From NCBI RefSeq assembly GCF_002072105.2, contig NZ_MTBC01000002.1:62001-126000 (forward strand): DNA of 64,000 nt. Direction: 5' to 3'. Both the position numbers and the translations under genes were made by a program. Source of the DNA: Croceivirga radicis. GTDB lineage: Bacteria; Bacteroidota; Bacteroidia; Flavobacteriales; Flavobacteriaceae. The notes below the pieces were generated by a model. That model saw only the letters and a list, made by a program, of their open reading frames with translations, made no database searches and was not told the DNA's origin. Shown here piece after piece: positions 44,757 to 54,032 of this stretch (positions within the stretch are counted from its first letter, which is position 1; each line of letters begins with the position of its first letter).

Positions 44757-45506
44757 ATGATAGCAACGATAAAACTCAATTCTAAAAATTATAAGATTGA
44801 TTTAAAAGCACCATTGGATTTGTCCATACCTATGAAAGGAGACGAAACGGATGTGAATGCATGGTACTTGCCACCAGCCCAGATAAAGCCACACATAGAA
44901 GAGGGCTTTGTGGGCAGTGTTAAAGAAGGTGCGTCCATCAATTTTAATACCATAACCTTTAACCCACATGCGCACATAACCCATACGGAAACGGTAGGCC
45001 ATATCTCTGAACAATTGGTTTCTGTACATGATAAGTTTAAAAAGTATTTCTTCCTTGCAGAGGTTATTACCATTGCTCCGGAAAAAAAAGGAGATGATTG
45101 GGTCATTTCTAAAAAGCAACTTAGTTATGCCTTAGGTAAAAAAAAGCGAGAGGCCGTAGTTATTAGAACTTTACCCAATACCAGAAAGAAAAAATCCAGA
45201 CAATATTCCAATAGTAATCCTCCGTTTATGTCTGAGGCTGCCGCAAACTTTCTTAAAGAGAAAGGCATACAGCATTTGTTGGTAGACCTGCCTTCTGTAG
45301 ATAAAGAAAAAGACGAAGGTGCTCTGGTTGCTCATAAAGCATTTTGGAACGTTAGGGGCAAGGTACGAACAAAGGCTACCATCACAGAGTTTATTTATGT
45401 GCCCAATAAGGTTATAGATGGCACCTATTTCTTAAACTTGCAACTTGCGGCAATGGTGAACGACGCTTCGCCCAGTAGACCTATCTTGTATAAGATAATA
45501 GATTAG
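44757..45506 (+). CDS. cyclase-family metal-dependent hydrolase (kynurenine formamidase-like)
   Basis: 249 residues, cytoplasmic. Cyclase family (PF04199): LSIPMKGDETDVNAWYLPP, then FNPHAHITHTETVGHI in place of the usual HxGTHxDxPxH metal motif, and LLVDLPSVDKEKDEGALVAHKAF towards the C-terminus. The altered motif leaves two His (HAHITHTE), so metal binding may differ from the canonical form. Substrate unknown. Start is 2 bases after hemW. Confidence 0.75.
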   Translation: MIATIKLNSKNYKIDLKAPLDLSIPMKGDETDVNAWYLPPAQIKPHIEEGFVGSVKEGASINFNTITFNPHAHITHTETVGHISEQLVSVHDKFKKYFFLAEVITIAPEKKGDDWVISKKQLSYALGKKKREAVVIRTLPNTRKKKSRQYSNSNPPFMSEAAANFLKEKGIQHLLVDLPSVDKEKDEGALVAHKAFWNVRGKVRTKATITEFIYVPNKVIDGTYFLNLQLAAMVNDASPSRPILYKIID

Positions 45507-45524
45507 AACACAGTATATTTGGGT

Positions 45525-46148
45525 ATGGATAGCATTGTAGAAGCATTTTTAGGCCTAATTCTTGGCGCCATAATCATGTATTGGGTCTACTCACTTTTCA
45601 ATAAAAAGAAAAGAAGGGAGCTGGTAGAACATCAATCCACGGTTATTTTAGAAAAAATAAAAAGTGTTTGTAAGCTTACTACTGTTGAGGGAGAATTTGC
45701 AGAGATTTACACTTACGAAAATACCAAGGAAGGCTTTATGAGTCTACTTAGTAGTAAGAAAAAAGCATTAATCGTAATCAATGCCAAAGCCCAAGTGGGG
45801 TACGATTTAAAAAAGCTAGAGTTACAGGCAGATACGGAAAATAAAAAAGTACTGCTTTCTAAATTTCCAGAACCCGAAGTGCTTTCAATAGAACCAGATT
45901 TACAATTTTACGATATTAAAAATGGATTTTTCAATTCGTTCTCCCCAGATGACCTAACCAAGTTAAACGCCAACGCCAAGGAACATATTAGAACCAAAAT
46001 ACCCGAGAGTGGTTTGTTAGATTCTGCAAAAACAGAGGCACTGCAAGCTGTACTGTTAATGGAAAAAATAGTAGAGACCATAGGGTGGAAGTTAGATTAT
46101 TCGGCCCTTGAAATATCCAATAGAGACAAACAATTTTTAGAACAATAA
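45525..46148 (+). CDS. DUF4230 protein
   Basis: 207 residues from ATG 45525 (MDSIVEAFLGLILGAIIMYW). An in-frame TTG at 45519 lies inside a TATATTTG -7 box and is rejected. One N-terminal membrane helix is followed by a soluble domain of the DUF4230 type (VEGEFAEIYTYENTKEGFMS, ETIGWKLDYS). Function unknown. Confidence 0.8.
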   Translation: MDSIVEAFLGLILGAIIMYWVYSLFNKKKRRELVEHQSTVILEKIKSVCKLTTVEGEFAEIYTYENTKEGFMSLLSSKKKALIVINAKAQVGYDLKKLELQADTENKKVLLSKFPEPEVLSIEPDLQFYDIKNGFFNSFSPDDLTKLNANAKEHIRTKIPESGLLDSAKTEALQAVLLMEKIVETIGWKLDYSALEISNRDKQFLEQ

Positions 46149-46158
46149 CCTTTAAAAA

Positions 46159-46554
46159 ATGAAAAAAGCACTTGTAGTATTAACCCTAATTTGTGCTAGC
46201 TTTATGGCTAAAGCACAAGACACCAATATGAAAGAATTTGATAGCAATTTTGCCCACGTAGTTTATTTCTGGTTTAAAGACCCAAATAATTTAGAAGCCA
46301 AGGCCACTTTTGAAGCTTCTTTAAAGAAATTCATGGCTAACTCCAAATATGCCAAAACACAATATATAGGCACGCCGCCCAAGGCCATTAGAGATGTTGT
46401 AGATGACAGTTTTACCTATAACCTAATTGCCACATTTTCTTCTGCAGAAGAACAAGCCAAATATCAAGAAGAACCAGCACATCTATTATTTATAGAAGAG
46501 TGTAAAGATTTATGGGAAAAGGTGATTGTATATGATTCTAATAGCATAGATTAA
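46159..46554 (+). CDS. exported Dabb-domain (stress-responsive A/B barrel) protein
   Basis: 131 residues with a signal peptide (MKKALVVLTLICASFMAKAQ) and one Dabb domain (FAHVVYFWFKDPNNLEAK ... FTYNLIATFSSAEEQAKYQ). Dimeric alpha/beta barrel; most family members bind small hydrophobic ligands or have no known activity. Located in the periplasm, which is unusual for Dabb proteins outside Bacteroidetes. Confidence 0.82.
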   Translation: MKKALVVLTLICASFMAKAQDTNMKEFDSNFAHVVYFWFKDPNNLEAKATFEASLKKFMANSKYAKTQYIGTPPKAIRDVVDDSFTYNLIATFSSAEEQAKYQEEPAHLLFIEECKDLWEKVIVYDSNSID

Positions 46555-46914
46555 ATGCATATAGAGGCCATTAGGGAATATTGTTTGCAAAAAAAAGGGG
46601 CAATAGAAACATTTCCCTTTGATGAAAGTACTTTGGTGTTCAAAGTCATGGATAAAATGTTTGCCTTGGCTCCCTTGGAGCGCTTACCTGCCCAAGTAAA
46701 CCTAAAATGCGACCCAGAAAAAGCTATTGAGTTAAGAGAAACTTTCGACGGAGTAGTATTGCCTGGTTATCATATGAACAAAAAACATTGGAATACGGTT
46801 ATCTTAAACAACTTAGAGGCTAGGGAATATAAAGAAATGATTGACCACTCCTATAATTTGGTCGTAGCTAAATTGACCAAAAAACAGAAAGAAGCGCTAG
46901 CAGCTATAGAATAG
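46555..46914 (+). CDS. MmcQ/YjbR-family protein
   Basis: 119 residues, cytoplasmic. MmcQ/YjbR pattern: IREYCLQKKGAIETFPFDE, then FALAPLERLPAQVNLKCDPEKA and GYHMNKKHWNTVILN. It has a cystatin-like fold with suspected DNA binding. Start codon follows the upstream stop with no gap. Confidence 0.88.
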   Translation: MHIEAIREYCLQKKGAIETFPFDESTLVFKVMDKMFALAPLERLPAQVNLKCDPEKAIELRETFDGVVLPGYHMNKKHWNTVILNNLEAREYKEMIDHSYNLVVAKLTKKQKEALAAIE

Positions 46915-47064
46915 TTTAAACAGGTGTTAATCTGTAAGAATATTATTATTAACTTCATCGAAACTTTTAGGTTATTCGTCTATAGTAAATTACTATTGAT
47001 GCTTTAACGTTCTCCCCATTAATGTTTAAAAAGGCAAATTTGTAGTTATCCAAACAAGCAAGTA

Positions 47065-47463
47065 ATGAAAGTATTATTCATTGAAGATGATATGATAGAG
47101 TGCATGAAAATGCAACGTGCCGTATCCAAATTCACTACCAAACACCAAATAATAGAGGCAAAGAATGGCGAGGAGGCCTTGAATATTCTTAAGGGAGGTG
47201 ACTTACCAGATATAATATTTTTAGACTTGAACATGCCAAGGATGAATGGAATAGAATTCTTAGCTATTCTAAAAAATGACGAAAAACTTAGATACTTGCC
47301 TACTATAATTCTTACTACTTCTGAGAACCGTACAGATTTATTGGAATGTTTTAAGATTGGCATTGCAGGATACATTATTAAGCCCTTGAAATATGAAGAC
47401 TACGAAGACAAAATTAAAAGGGCTTTTCAGTACTGGGAAATTAACGAGCTAATCAAAGGTTAA
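47065..47463 (+). CDS. single-domain response regulator (CheY-like)
   Basis: 132 residues, receiver domain only. Acidic pocket E7-D8-D9, phospho-acceptor D54 (IIFLDLNMPRMNG), and K106 in IIKPLKY. Similar to Rcp1/CheY receivers that accept phosphate from PAS kinases. First gene of the signalling cluster. It probably receives phosphate from the kinases downstream or passes it via the Hpt proteins; its own output is unknown. Confidence 0.92.
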   Translation: MKVLFIEDDMIECMKMQRAVSKFTTKHQIIEAKNGEEALNILKGGDLPDIIFLDLNMPRMNGIEFLAILKNDEKLRYLPTIILTTSENRTDLLECFKIGIAGYIIKPLKYEDYEDKIKRAFQYWEINELIKG

Positions 47464-47542
47464 TACCCAAAATACTTCTTTGTTACCTGCATAATAAGTA
47501 GTCTATTTCTTACGTTTTACTACAAACTAACGCTGTCTTATT

Positions 47543-48085
47543 ATGAAAGGAATTGTATTTACCGAGTTTCTTGAAATGGTAGAAGAAACTTTTGGTCTAG
47601 AAACTGTGGATACTATTATAGAAAATTCAGAATTGCCCTCAGGAGCCGCTTATACCGCGGTGGGCACCTATGACTTTAATGAAATGGTGCAGTTGTTAAC
47701 AAACCTGAGTCAGGAAACGGAAATTCCCGCAAACGACTTACTGTATACCTTTGGCACCTATTTGTTCAATAGTTTGGCAGGGGTGCATCCAGAAGTAGTG
47801 GCAGGCTATAAGGCACCACTTAACCTACTATACTCTATAGAAGACCATATTCACGTTCACGTTAAAAAACTATATCCAGACGCAGAACTACCTACTTTCA
47901 AAATTTTAGAAAAGACAGACAATACCATGGTAATGATTTACAGCTCTACTAGAGGTTTGTATGCATTGGCACATGGATTAATGACCAAAACTTTTGAGCA
48001 TTTTAATAAAAGGGTAGATGTTGATATGGAGTTGCTTAACGAGCAGGGAACCGAAGTAAAGTTTTCTATAGTCCAACATGGATAG
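47543..48085 (+). CDS. H-NOX haem nitric-oxide/oxygen sensor
   Basis: 180 residues, HNOB domain. Axial haem ligand His104 (DHIHVHVKKLYP, in the HxxV context), P117 (AELPTF) and the haem-propionate motif Y133-S-S-T-R137 are all visible. Cytoplasmic. H-NOX proteins bind NO and control an adjacent kinase or diguanylate cyclase. Here the coding region overlaps the PAS kinase gene by 8 bases, so coupled translation with its likely partner. NO selectivity over oxygen cannot be read with confidence. Confidence 0.92.
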   Translation: MKGIVFTEFLEMVEETFGLETVDTIIENSELPSGAAYTAVGTYDFNEMVQLLTNLSQETEIPANDLLYTFGTYLFNSLAGVHPEVVAGYKAPLNLLYSIEDHIHVHVKKLYPDAELPTFKILEKTDNTMVMIYSSTRGLYALAHGLMTKTFEHFNKRVDVDMELLNEQGTEVKFSIVQHG

Positions 48086-50426
48086 CAACAAAGAAGTAGA
48101 ATTACTAAAACGTGCCTTAAAACGAGAGAAAACAGCGCGTAGGGCAGCAGAAAGTTTGCTTGAAGAAAAATCTAAGCAGCTTTATGATGCCTCTATGCAT
48201 TTACGAGAAGTTAACGGTAGGTTAAAAGGCATGTTATCTACCAAGGATTCTCTTTGGGAAGACGCATTTGTAAATATCATAGACCCTTATGTGGTCATGG
48301 ATATTGCAGGGAATGTTTTGAGTATGAACCAAAGTGCCAAGGAATTTTTTGGCTTTGATCATGAAAAACAAAACATTAACCTCACGTCCTTAGTTCACAA
48401 GGATTACGTAGAATACACCAAAAATGCATTTGCCTCCTTAATGCATACGGGTATTATTAAAAATTATAATGCCAAACTTAACACCTTATCCAATGGGGAA
48501 CGCTACGTTAACATGAACGCGAGTCTTATATACGATGATAAGGGCAATCCAATTGCTGCTCAAGGTGTAATTAGGGATACAACCAGGGAAGTAGAAATAA
48601 AAGAGTTGCTAGAAGATCAGAAAAAGCAACAAGATATTATTGTAGAAAATTCCTCATTAGGCATCTTGCTTACGGTAAAAGATGTAGTTGTAAAAGCAAA
48701 TAAAACGTTTGTAGAGCTACTAGGTTATTCGGCAACGGAACTGGCCAGTAAAACCTTGGATGATATATCTTCTGTAGAAGATTTAGATGCGTTAGAACAC
48801 ATTTTAAAGAGTGATGGTACCGCGGTAAGCGATAAATATTCTATAGTACGAAAATTTAGAAAGAAAACAGGTGAAACACTTTTCGGAAAAACATCGGTAA
48901 ATACCGTACGCAATAAAGAAGGAGAAATAGTCTATCAAGTGGTCATGATAGAAGATATTACTCAAGACCGTATTGCAGAAGAAAAAATACGGGCTTCTGA
49001 GCAACGTATGTCTACTTTAATTACCAACCTACAAACAGGAATTCTTCTAGAAGATGCCAATAGGAAAATGGTATTGACCAACAAGAAGTTTTGTGAGCTT
49101 TTTCATATACCCATTGCTCCAGAAAGTCTAGTTGGTGTAGATTGTAAAGCTTATCTAGAAAAAAGTAGAGCTGTTTTTAAAAATCCTGACGCGGTTATTG
49201 AAAGATTGAATCGTGTTTTAGAGGCACGTGAATTGGTTATGTCAGACGAGATAGAGCTAGCAGATGGGCGTACCTTAGAGCGAGATTATATTCCACTTTA
49301 CGTAGATAATGTTTATCAAGGGCATTTATGGTCTTATAGTGATGTTACTATTAAAAAGAATTACCGCAAAAACTTAGAGGCAGAGCGCAGAAAGTATGGC
49401 AGTATTGTAGATAACATGAATCTAGGTCTGGTAGAGATAGATGGCGATGGTAATATTCTAATGACCAATAGTCGTTTTTTAGAAATGATTGGGTATTCCA
49501 AAGAGGCTATTGTTGGCCAGAACGTGGTAAGTTTAATGCAATTAGATGATGTTAATAGGAAAAAAATACGGGAACAGATTAATAAGCGTAAGCAACATGT
49601 TTCTGATTCTTATGAAATAGAGATAACGGATTACAATGGAAATCTGCGACATTGGTTAATTAGTGCTGGTCCTAATTTTGATGAATCTGGAAAGGTTATA
49701 GGATCAATTGGTGTGCATTTAGATATTACCGAGCAAAAAGAGCTAGAAAAGCAATTGGCAGAAAGTAATAAAGGTTTGCAAGAATATGCACATATTGTTT
49801 CTCATGATTTAAAATCGCCCTTAAGAAGCGTTACGGCTTTAATAACTTGGCTGCAAGAAGATTATGCCGAGGTTTTAGATGAAAATGGTAAAAATACCCT
49901 AAGAATGATTACCGATAAGATTGAGGGTATGGACAGACTTATTGGGGGTATTCTCAAATATTCTACCGTAAATAATGATACGTTGGACAATACCGCGGTT
50001 AATTTGAACAATGTGGTAGAAGAGATTACGGACATCATCTACATACCAGATAACGTACAGGTAAAAATTAAGGGAGATTTACCAACCATACAGGCAGATA
50101 AAGTAAAAATGCACCAATTGTTTCAGAATATCATTGGTAATGCCGTGGTTAACATAGATAAGGAGGTTGGCCTTGTAGAGGTATCTGGTAAAGAAACAAC
50201 CTCACATTGGCAGTTTAGTGTTAAAGATAATGGTGTTGGTATCCCTAAGGAATACCATGAAAAAATCTTTAAAATATTTCAATCTATTGGCAATAATGAA
50301 AGAAGTACAGGTATAGGATTGTCCATTGTAAAAAAGATTATAGATAGGTATCACGGAAAAGTTTGGCTAGATAGTGAAATTGGAGTAGGTACCACCTTTC
50401 ATTTTACCCTTAAAAAGAATTTGTAA
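48078..50426 (+). CDS. PAS-domain hybridless histidine kinase, probable H-NOX partner
   Basis: 782 residues, soluble. N-terminal coiled coil (LLKRALKREKTARRAAESLL), then four PAS units (about residues 65-560, each ending in a PAC-like IRDTTREVEI, VVMIEDITQDR or IGVHLDITEQKELE). Kinase domain: phospho-acceptor H576 in AHIVSHDLKSPLRS, N box QNIIGNAVVN, DNGVGIP, and STGIGLSIVKKII. No receiver or Hpt is attached, so phosphate must pass to separate proteins. Position directly after H-NOX suggests NO/H-NOX control. The kinase core closely resembles the one at 51552. Confidence 0.93.
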   Translation: MDSNKEVELLKRALKREKTARRAAESLLEEKSKQLYDASMHLREVNGRLKGMLSTKDSLWEDAFVNIIDPYVVMDIAGNVLSMNQSAKEFFGFDHEKQNINLTSLVHKDYVEYTKNAFASLMHTGIIKNYNAKLNTLSNGERYVNMNASLIYDDKGNPIAAQGVIRDTTREVEIKELLEDQKKQQDIIVENSSLGILLTVKDVVVKANKTFVELLGYSATELASKTLDDISSVEDLDALEHILKSDGTAVSDKYSIVRKFRKKTGETLFGKTSVNTVRNKEGEIVYQVVMIEDITQDRIAEEKIRASEQRMSTLITNLQTGILLEDANRKMVLTNKKFCELFHIPIAPESLVGVDCKAYLEKSRAVFKNPDAVIERLNRVLEARELVMSDEIELADGRTLERDYIPLYVDNVYQGHLWSYSDVTIKKNYRKNLEAERRKYGSIVDNMNLGLVEIDGDGNILMTNSRFLEMIGYSKEAIVGQNVVSLMQLDDVNRKKIREQINKRKQHVSDSYEIEITDYNGNLRHWLISAGPNFDESGKVIGSIGVHLDITEQKELEKQLAESNKGLQEYAHIVSHDLKSPLRSVTALITWLQEDYAEVLDENGKNTLRMITDKIEGMDRLIGGILKYSTVNNDTLDNTAVNLNNVVEEITDIIYIPDNVQVKIKGDLPTIQADKVKMHQLFQNIIGNAVVNIDKEVGLVEVSGKETTSHWQFSVKDNGVGIPKEYHEKIFKIFQSIGNNERSTGIGLSIVKKIIDRYHGKVWLDSEIGVGTTFHFTLKKNL

Positions 50427-51550
50427 TGAAGTTCAATCAAGGCATAAAACAGAAAAATAAAGAGTGGGACTTTACACAACAAACACCCCTTGACAATCCT
50501 TTGGTTTTAGTATTTGGAGACCGTTATTTACTAGAGTCGGAAACGATTTTTGAAGAAGTACGTGAAATGTATCCAAATGGTGAAATTGTTTTTGGTTCAA
50601 CTTCAGGAGAAATTTACAATACCAATGTTTTTGAAGAGTCTGTAGTTATTACGGCAATAGAATTTGAAAAAACAACATATAAAATAGTAACTGATAATGT
50701 TAAAAATTACAGTTCTATAACAGAATTGGGTAGGTCTTTGGCCACTAAATTACCCAAAGAGAATTTGAATCACATTTTTGTTGTCTCAGATGGTAGTTTC
50801 GTAAATGGTAGCCAACTAATCAAAGGTATTGAAGAAATTAGTAAGGATACCGCCCCAATTACAGGTGGACTTTGTGGAGATGGCGCTCGTTTTGAAAAAA
50901 CATTGACCGCTTACAATAGCAATCCAAAAGAAGGAGAGGTTGTAGTAATTGGGTTTTATGGGAAAGAATTGGAAGTTAGTTATGCAAACTATGGTGGATG
51001 GTCCGTTTTTGGCCCAAACCGATTGGTAACCCGGTCTAAAGACAACGTGTTGTTTGAAATTGATGGCCAGCCGGCATTAGAGTTGTACAAAAAATATTTA
51101 GGAGAAAAATCTAAAGATCTGCCACAAGCGGCGCTGCTTTATCCGTTAGCTGTAAAAGTTGGTGATAAAAAACCTTTGGTACGTACCATTTTAAATATAG
51201 ATGAAAAGACAAATTCTATGATTTTGGCTGGTGACGTTCCAGAAGGTGCAACGGTGCAATTAATGATGTCTACTATGAACGATATTGCTGAGGCAGCTTC
51301 CAAAGCGGCTAATTTGGCGATGGAAAAACGGAGTAAAAAACCAGAATTGGCCCTATTAGTAAGCTGTGTAGGTAGAAAATTGGTTCTAGCGGGTAGAACA
51401 GAAGAGGAAATTGAGGAGGTAAGGGATGCTATTGGTGATACTGCCGTTATAACTGGTTTTTATTCTTATGGTGAAATGGCACCATTTTCAGGAAAAAAGA
51501 ACTGTCTTTTACACAACCAGACAATGACATTAACCTTAATGAGTGAATAA
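50426..51550 (+). CDS. FIST-domain sensor (NosP-like)
   Basis: 374 residues, soluble, FIST-N (roughly residues 28-220: LVLVFGDRYLLE, EIVFGSTSGEIYN, ITGGLCGDGARF) and FIST-C (about 230-360: ALELYKKYLGE, ALLVSCVGRKLVLAGRTEEE, GFYSYGEMAP). FIST proteins near histidine kinases and Hpt genes include NosP, a second type of haem NO sensor. Haem binding here is inference from that precedent. Start overlaps the preceding kinase stop by one base (TAATG). Confidence 0.9.
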   Translation: MKFNQGIKQKNKEWDFTQQTPLDNPLVLVFGDRYLLESETIFEEVREMYPNGEIVFGSTSGEIYNTNVFEESVVITAIEFEKTTYKIVTDNVKNYSSITELGRSLATKLPKENLNHIFVVSDGSFVNGSQLIKGIEEISKDTAPITGGLCGDGARFEKTLTAYNSNPKEGEVVVIGFYGKELEVSYANYGGWSVFGPNRLVTRSKDNVLFEIDGQPALELYKKYLGEKSKDLPQAALLYPLAVKVGDKKPLVRTILNIDEKTNSMILAGDVPEGATVQLMMSTMNDIAEAASKAANLAMEKRSKKPELALLVSCVGRKLVLAGRTEEEIEEVRDAIGDTAVITGFYSYGEMAPFSGKKNCLLHNQTMTLTLMSE

Positions 51551-51551
51551 T

Positions 51552-52604
51552 ATGCATTCGTTGCTTAAAAGACAAATACGAAAATTTTTACCAGATAGTT
51601 GCAAAGGCAATAAAGATTTAGAAGCGTTTCTAGAAGCCGTAAATAGGTCTTATGTAGATTATGATGATAAGTTAGATATGATACAACGTGCCACGGCATT
51701 AAGTTCAGAAGAATTGTATGAGGCAAACCAACGATTGAACAAAGAAACCGATAGCCAACAAAAAATTCTAGATGCCTTGAGTACGGCAATTGCAACTATG
51801 GAGAACAAAACCGTATCTGATAGCAATGAGATTAAAATAAAGACATCTGAGCTAGTAGAAAATATTGAAAAACAAACCAAACGCATAATTTCTATAAACC
51901 AAGAAAAAGACGAGTTGCTAACCAATTTAGAGCGAAAAAACGAAGCTTTGAACAATTATGCCCATATGGTTTCCCACGATTTAAAATCGCCCATTAGAAA
52001 TATACATTCGTTGGTTGATTGGACCTATGAAGATAGCTCAGAGGATTTTAAGGCTACCTACAAAGAAAATTTTGATTTAATCTTTCAAAATTTAACCAAA
52101 ATGGATAGCCTAATAAATGGAATACTAAAGCATGCTACCATAGATGCACTAGAAGAAGACACGGTGCCCGTAAACTTAAATACATTGGTTGGCGAAATAC
52201 AACGCACCATATTTGTGCCAGAACATGTAGCCATCACTATTAACGGTGAGCTTCCCGTATTAATGGCCGGTAAATATCGATTGGAACAACTGTTTAAAAA
52301 CTTATTGATCAATGCCGTAACCGCAGTCTCAGATAAACCAGAGGGCAAGATTGTTCTTTCTGCGGAAAAAGATGGCGATAACTGGTTTTTTACGGTAAAA
52401 GATAATGGTAAAGGTATACCAAAACATTTACAAGACGGTATTTTTGATATGTTTAAAAAGTTGGAAAACGATGCGTCCGCAACCGGTATTGGTTTGGCCT
52501 TGGTCAAAAAAATAATTAATTATTATAACGGTAAAATCTGGTTAGACTCACAAAAAGGTCTTGGAGCCATTTTTTACTTTACGTTGAATTTAAAGGAGGT
52601 GTAA
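51552..52604 (+). CDS. histidine kinase, probable FIST partner
   Basis: 350 residues from ATG 51552, which directly follows the FIST stop; a GTG at 51543 is also possible. A long coiled coil (about residues 40-130) lies before the kinase core: H142 in AHMVSHDLKSPIRN, N box KNLLINAVTAV, DNGKGIPKHLQDGIF and TGIGLALVKKII. No PAS, membrane helix or receiver, so signal must come through a protein partner, most simply the FIST protein. Start of the Hpt gene overlaps its stop by one base. Confidence 0.92.
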   Translation: MHSLLKRQIRKFLPDSCKGNKDLEAFLEAVNRSYVDYDDKLDMIQRATALSSEELYEANQRLNKETDSQQKILDALSTAIATMENKTVSDSNEIKIKTSELVENIEKQTKRIISINQEKDELLTNLERKNEALNNYAHMVSHDLKSPIRNIHSLVDWTYEDSSEDFKATYKENFDLIFQNLTKMDSLINGILKHATIDALEEDTVPVNLNTLVGEIQRTIFVPEHVAITINGELPVLMAGKYRLEQLFKNLLINAVTAVSDKPEGKIVLSAEKDGDNWFFTVKDNGKGIPKHLQDGIFDMFKKLENDASATGIGLALVKKIINYYNGKIWLDSQKGLGAIFYFTLNLKEV

Positions 52605-52924
52605 TGGAGCATGTAGTAGACCTAGCTTATCTAAACGATATTTCTGGCGGAAATGAATTGGTACGGAACAAATTTTTGCAAGTGGTAAAAGTAGAGTTTC
52701 CACAAGAAAAAGCGGCTTATTTTGATTTGATGAAATCTAAGAAAAACAAAGAAGCAGCAGAGTTAGTCCATAAAATAAAAAATAAATTTGGTATTTTAGG
52801 TTTAAATAATGGATACCAAATTGCGGTAGACTACGAAGAAGGGCTCAAAGTTGAAGATTATTCCCTCAAGACAAACTTTGAAACCGTTTTAACAGTTGTA
52901 AGTAATTATATTCAGAAAATTTAA
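52604..52924 (+). CDS. Hpt phosphotransfer protein (first)
   Basis: 106 residues, single Hpt domain. Phospho-site H56 in AAELVHKIKNKFGILGL, with flanking helices typical of Hpt. It presumably shuttles phosphate between the kinases and the receivers (CheY-like, LytTR, GT2 fusion). Coupled to the kinase by a one-base overlap. Confidence 0.87.
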   Translation: MEHVVDLAYLNDISGGNELVRNKFLQVVKVEFPQEKAAYFDLMKSKKNKEAAELVHKIKNKFGILGLNNGYQIAVDYEEGLKVEDYSLKTNFETVLTVVSNYIQKI

Positions 52925-52929
52925 AACAC

Positions 52930-53652
52930 GTGAACTGTATTGTCATAGATGATGAAATGTTATCCCAAGAAATAATGGGGCAGCTAATATCTACTCATTC
53001 CAAGTTAGAGATAGCAGAGAAATTTCCTAGTTGTATTGCGGCGTTAAAATATTTGGGGGATCATAAGGTAGATTTAATTTTTCTTGATCTGCATATGAAA
53101 GATTTTTCTGGAGTAGATTTTTTGAAAACCATTAGTAGTGATCAAAAAGTTGTTTTAACTACATCTGACCCATCATTTGCATCTGCTTCCTATGAATATG
53201 ACAACATAGTAGATTATTTGGTAAAACCAATAACTTCTGATCGTTTTGAAAAAACAGTTTCTAGAATAGAGGCTGCCTTTGCAGAGCAGAAAGCACCAAA
53301 AGCTGCTAGTGCAGATAAGGAAGAAAATGGTAGTGCAGGAGATGAGTTGTTCATCAATATAGATAGAAGACTAATTAAACTTAAATTTAAGGACATTCTA
53401 TTTATAGAGGCCAAAGGAGACTACATCCATGTAAAAACAATAAAAGAAGACTTTAGGGTACACAGCACCTTAAAAAAGATTAAGGACAAACTTCCAGAGT
53501 CCTTGTTTATGCAAATTCATAGGTCCTATGTTATCAATTTCACTAAAATTATTGATATACAGGATAATAGTGTGCTCATAGAAAAAAGTGTAATTCCAAT
53601 AAGCAGGTCTCAAAGACCAAACCTAATGCAGCGGCTAAATTTGCTACAATAA
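52930..53652 (+). CDS. LytTR-family response regulator
   Basis: 240 residues, GTG start 5 bases after the Hpt stop. Receiver with D6-D7-equivalent acidic pocket, D53 (LIFLDLHMKDFSG) and LVKP lysine; linker of low complexity (KAPKAASADKEENGSAGDE); LytTR DNA-binding domain (LKFKDILFIEAKGDYIHVK to MQIHRSYVINFTKI). It is the only DNA-binding output of the cluster, so it probably sets transcription of the cluster or of the polysaccharide genes. Confidence 0.93.
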   Translation: MNCIVIDDEMLSQEIMGQLISTHSKLEIAEKFPSCIAALKYLGDHKVDLIFLDLHMKDFSGVDFLKTISSDQKVVLTTSDPSFASASYEYDNIVDYLVKPITSDRFEKTVSRIEAAFAEQKAPKAASADKEENGSAGDELFINIDRRLIKLKFKDILFIEAKGDYIHVKTIKEDFRVHSTLKKIKDKLPESLFMQIHRSYVINFTKIIDIQDNSVLIEKSVIPISRSQRPNLMQRLNLLQ

Positions 53653-53725
53653 AGCTCGTTTTGATGCAATAAAAGTAGGAAAATACGTTATATATAAACA
53701 ACTTTTAGCGTGTTAGTGTAACGTT

Positions 53726-54028
53726 ATGGCTTTAGAAATTGCAGAGAAAGATGGTGTTGTAGAATTAAAGGGCAAGGTTAATGCCCATAACATTGGTGCC
53801 ATCTTAATATTTCTACAAGAAAAGTTATTAGTGGAACAAAACTTAAAAGTAGACCTAAGTAAGGTGCAGCAGTTGGATATAAAAGCTGCCTTGTTGTTAG
53901 AAGAATTATATAGAGCTTCTAATCTTACAATAAAAAGAACTCAATTTTATGGAAAGGATAATGCATGTGTTATGGAAACCTTGAGGTTTACCAAAACCGC
54001 TTATATCCTATCAGAATCTAAATCTTGA
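53726..54028 (+). CDS. STAS-domain protein
   Basis: 100 residues, STAS fold (MALEIAEKDGVVELKGKVNAHNIGAI, VDLSKVQQLDIKAALLLEEL). The phospho-serine place in the usual DSSG motif reads LDIKAA, so it is probably not phosphorylated by an RsbW-type kinase. No anti-sigma factor is nearby. It lies 73 bases after the LytTR regulator and 4 bases before the second Hpt gene. A similar STAS-like gene opens the polysaccharide set at 56917. Confidence 0.78.
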   Translation: MALEIAEKDGVVELKGKVNAHNIGAILIFLQEKLLVEQNLKVDLSKVQQLDIKAALLLEELYRASNLTIKRTQFYGKDNACVMETLRFTKTAYILSESKS

Positions 54029-54032
54029 TTTT

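Noticed and set aside
52085-52507. 140-codon minus-strand frame within the second kinase.
   Set aside because: Shadow of the conserved ATPase domain; no start context or own homology.
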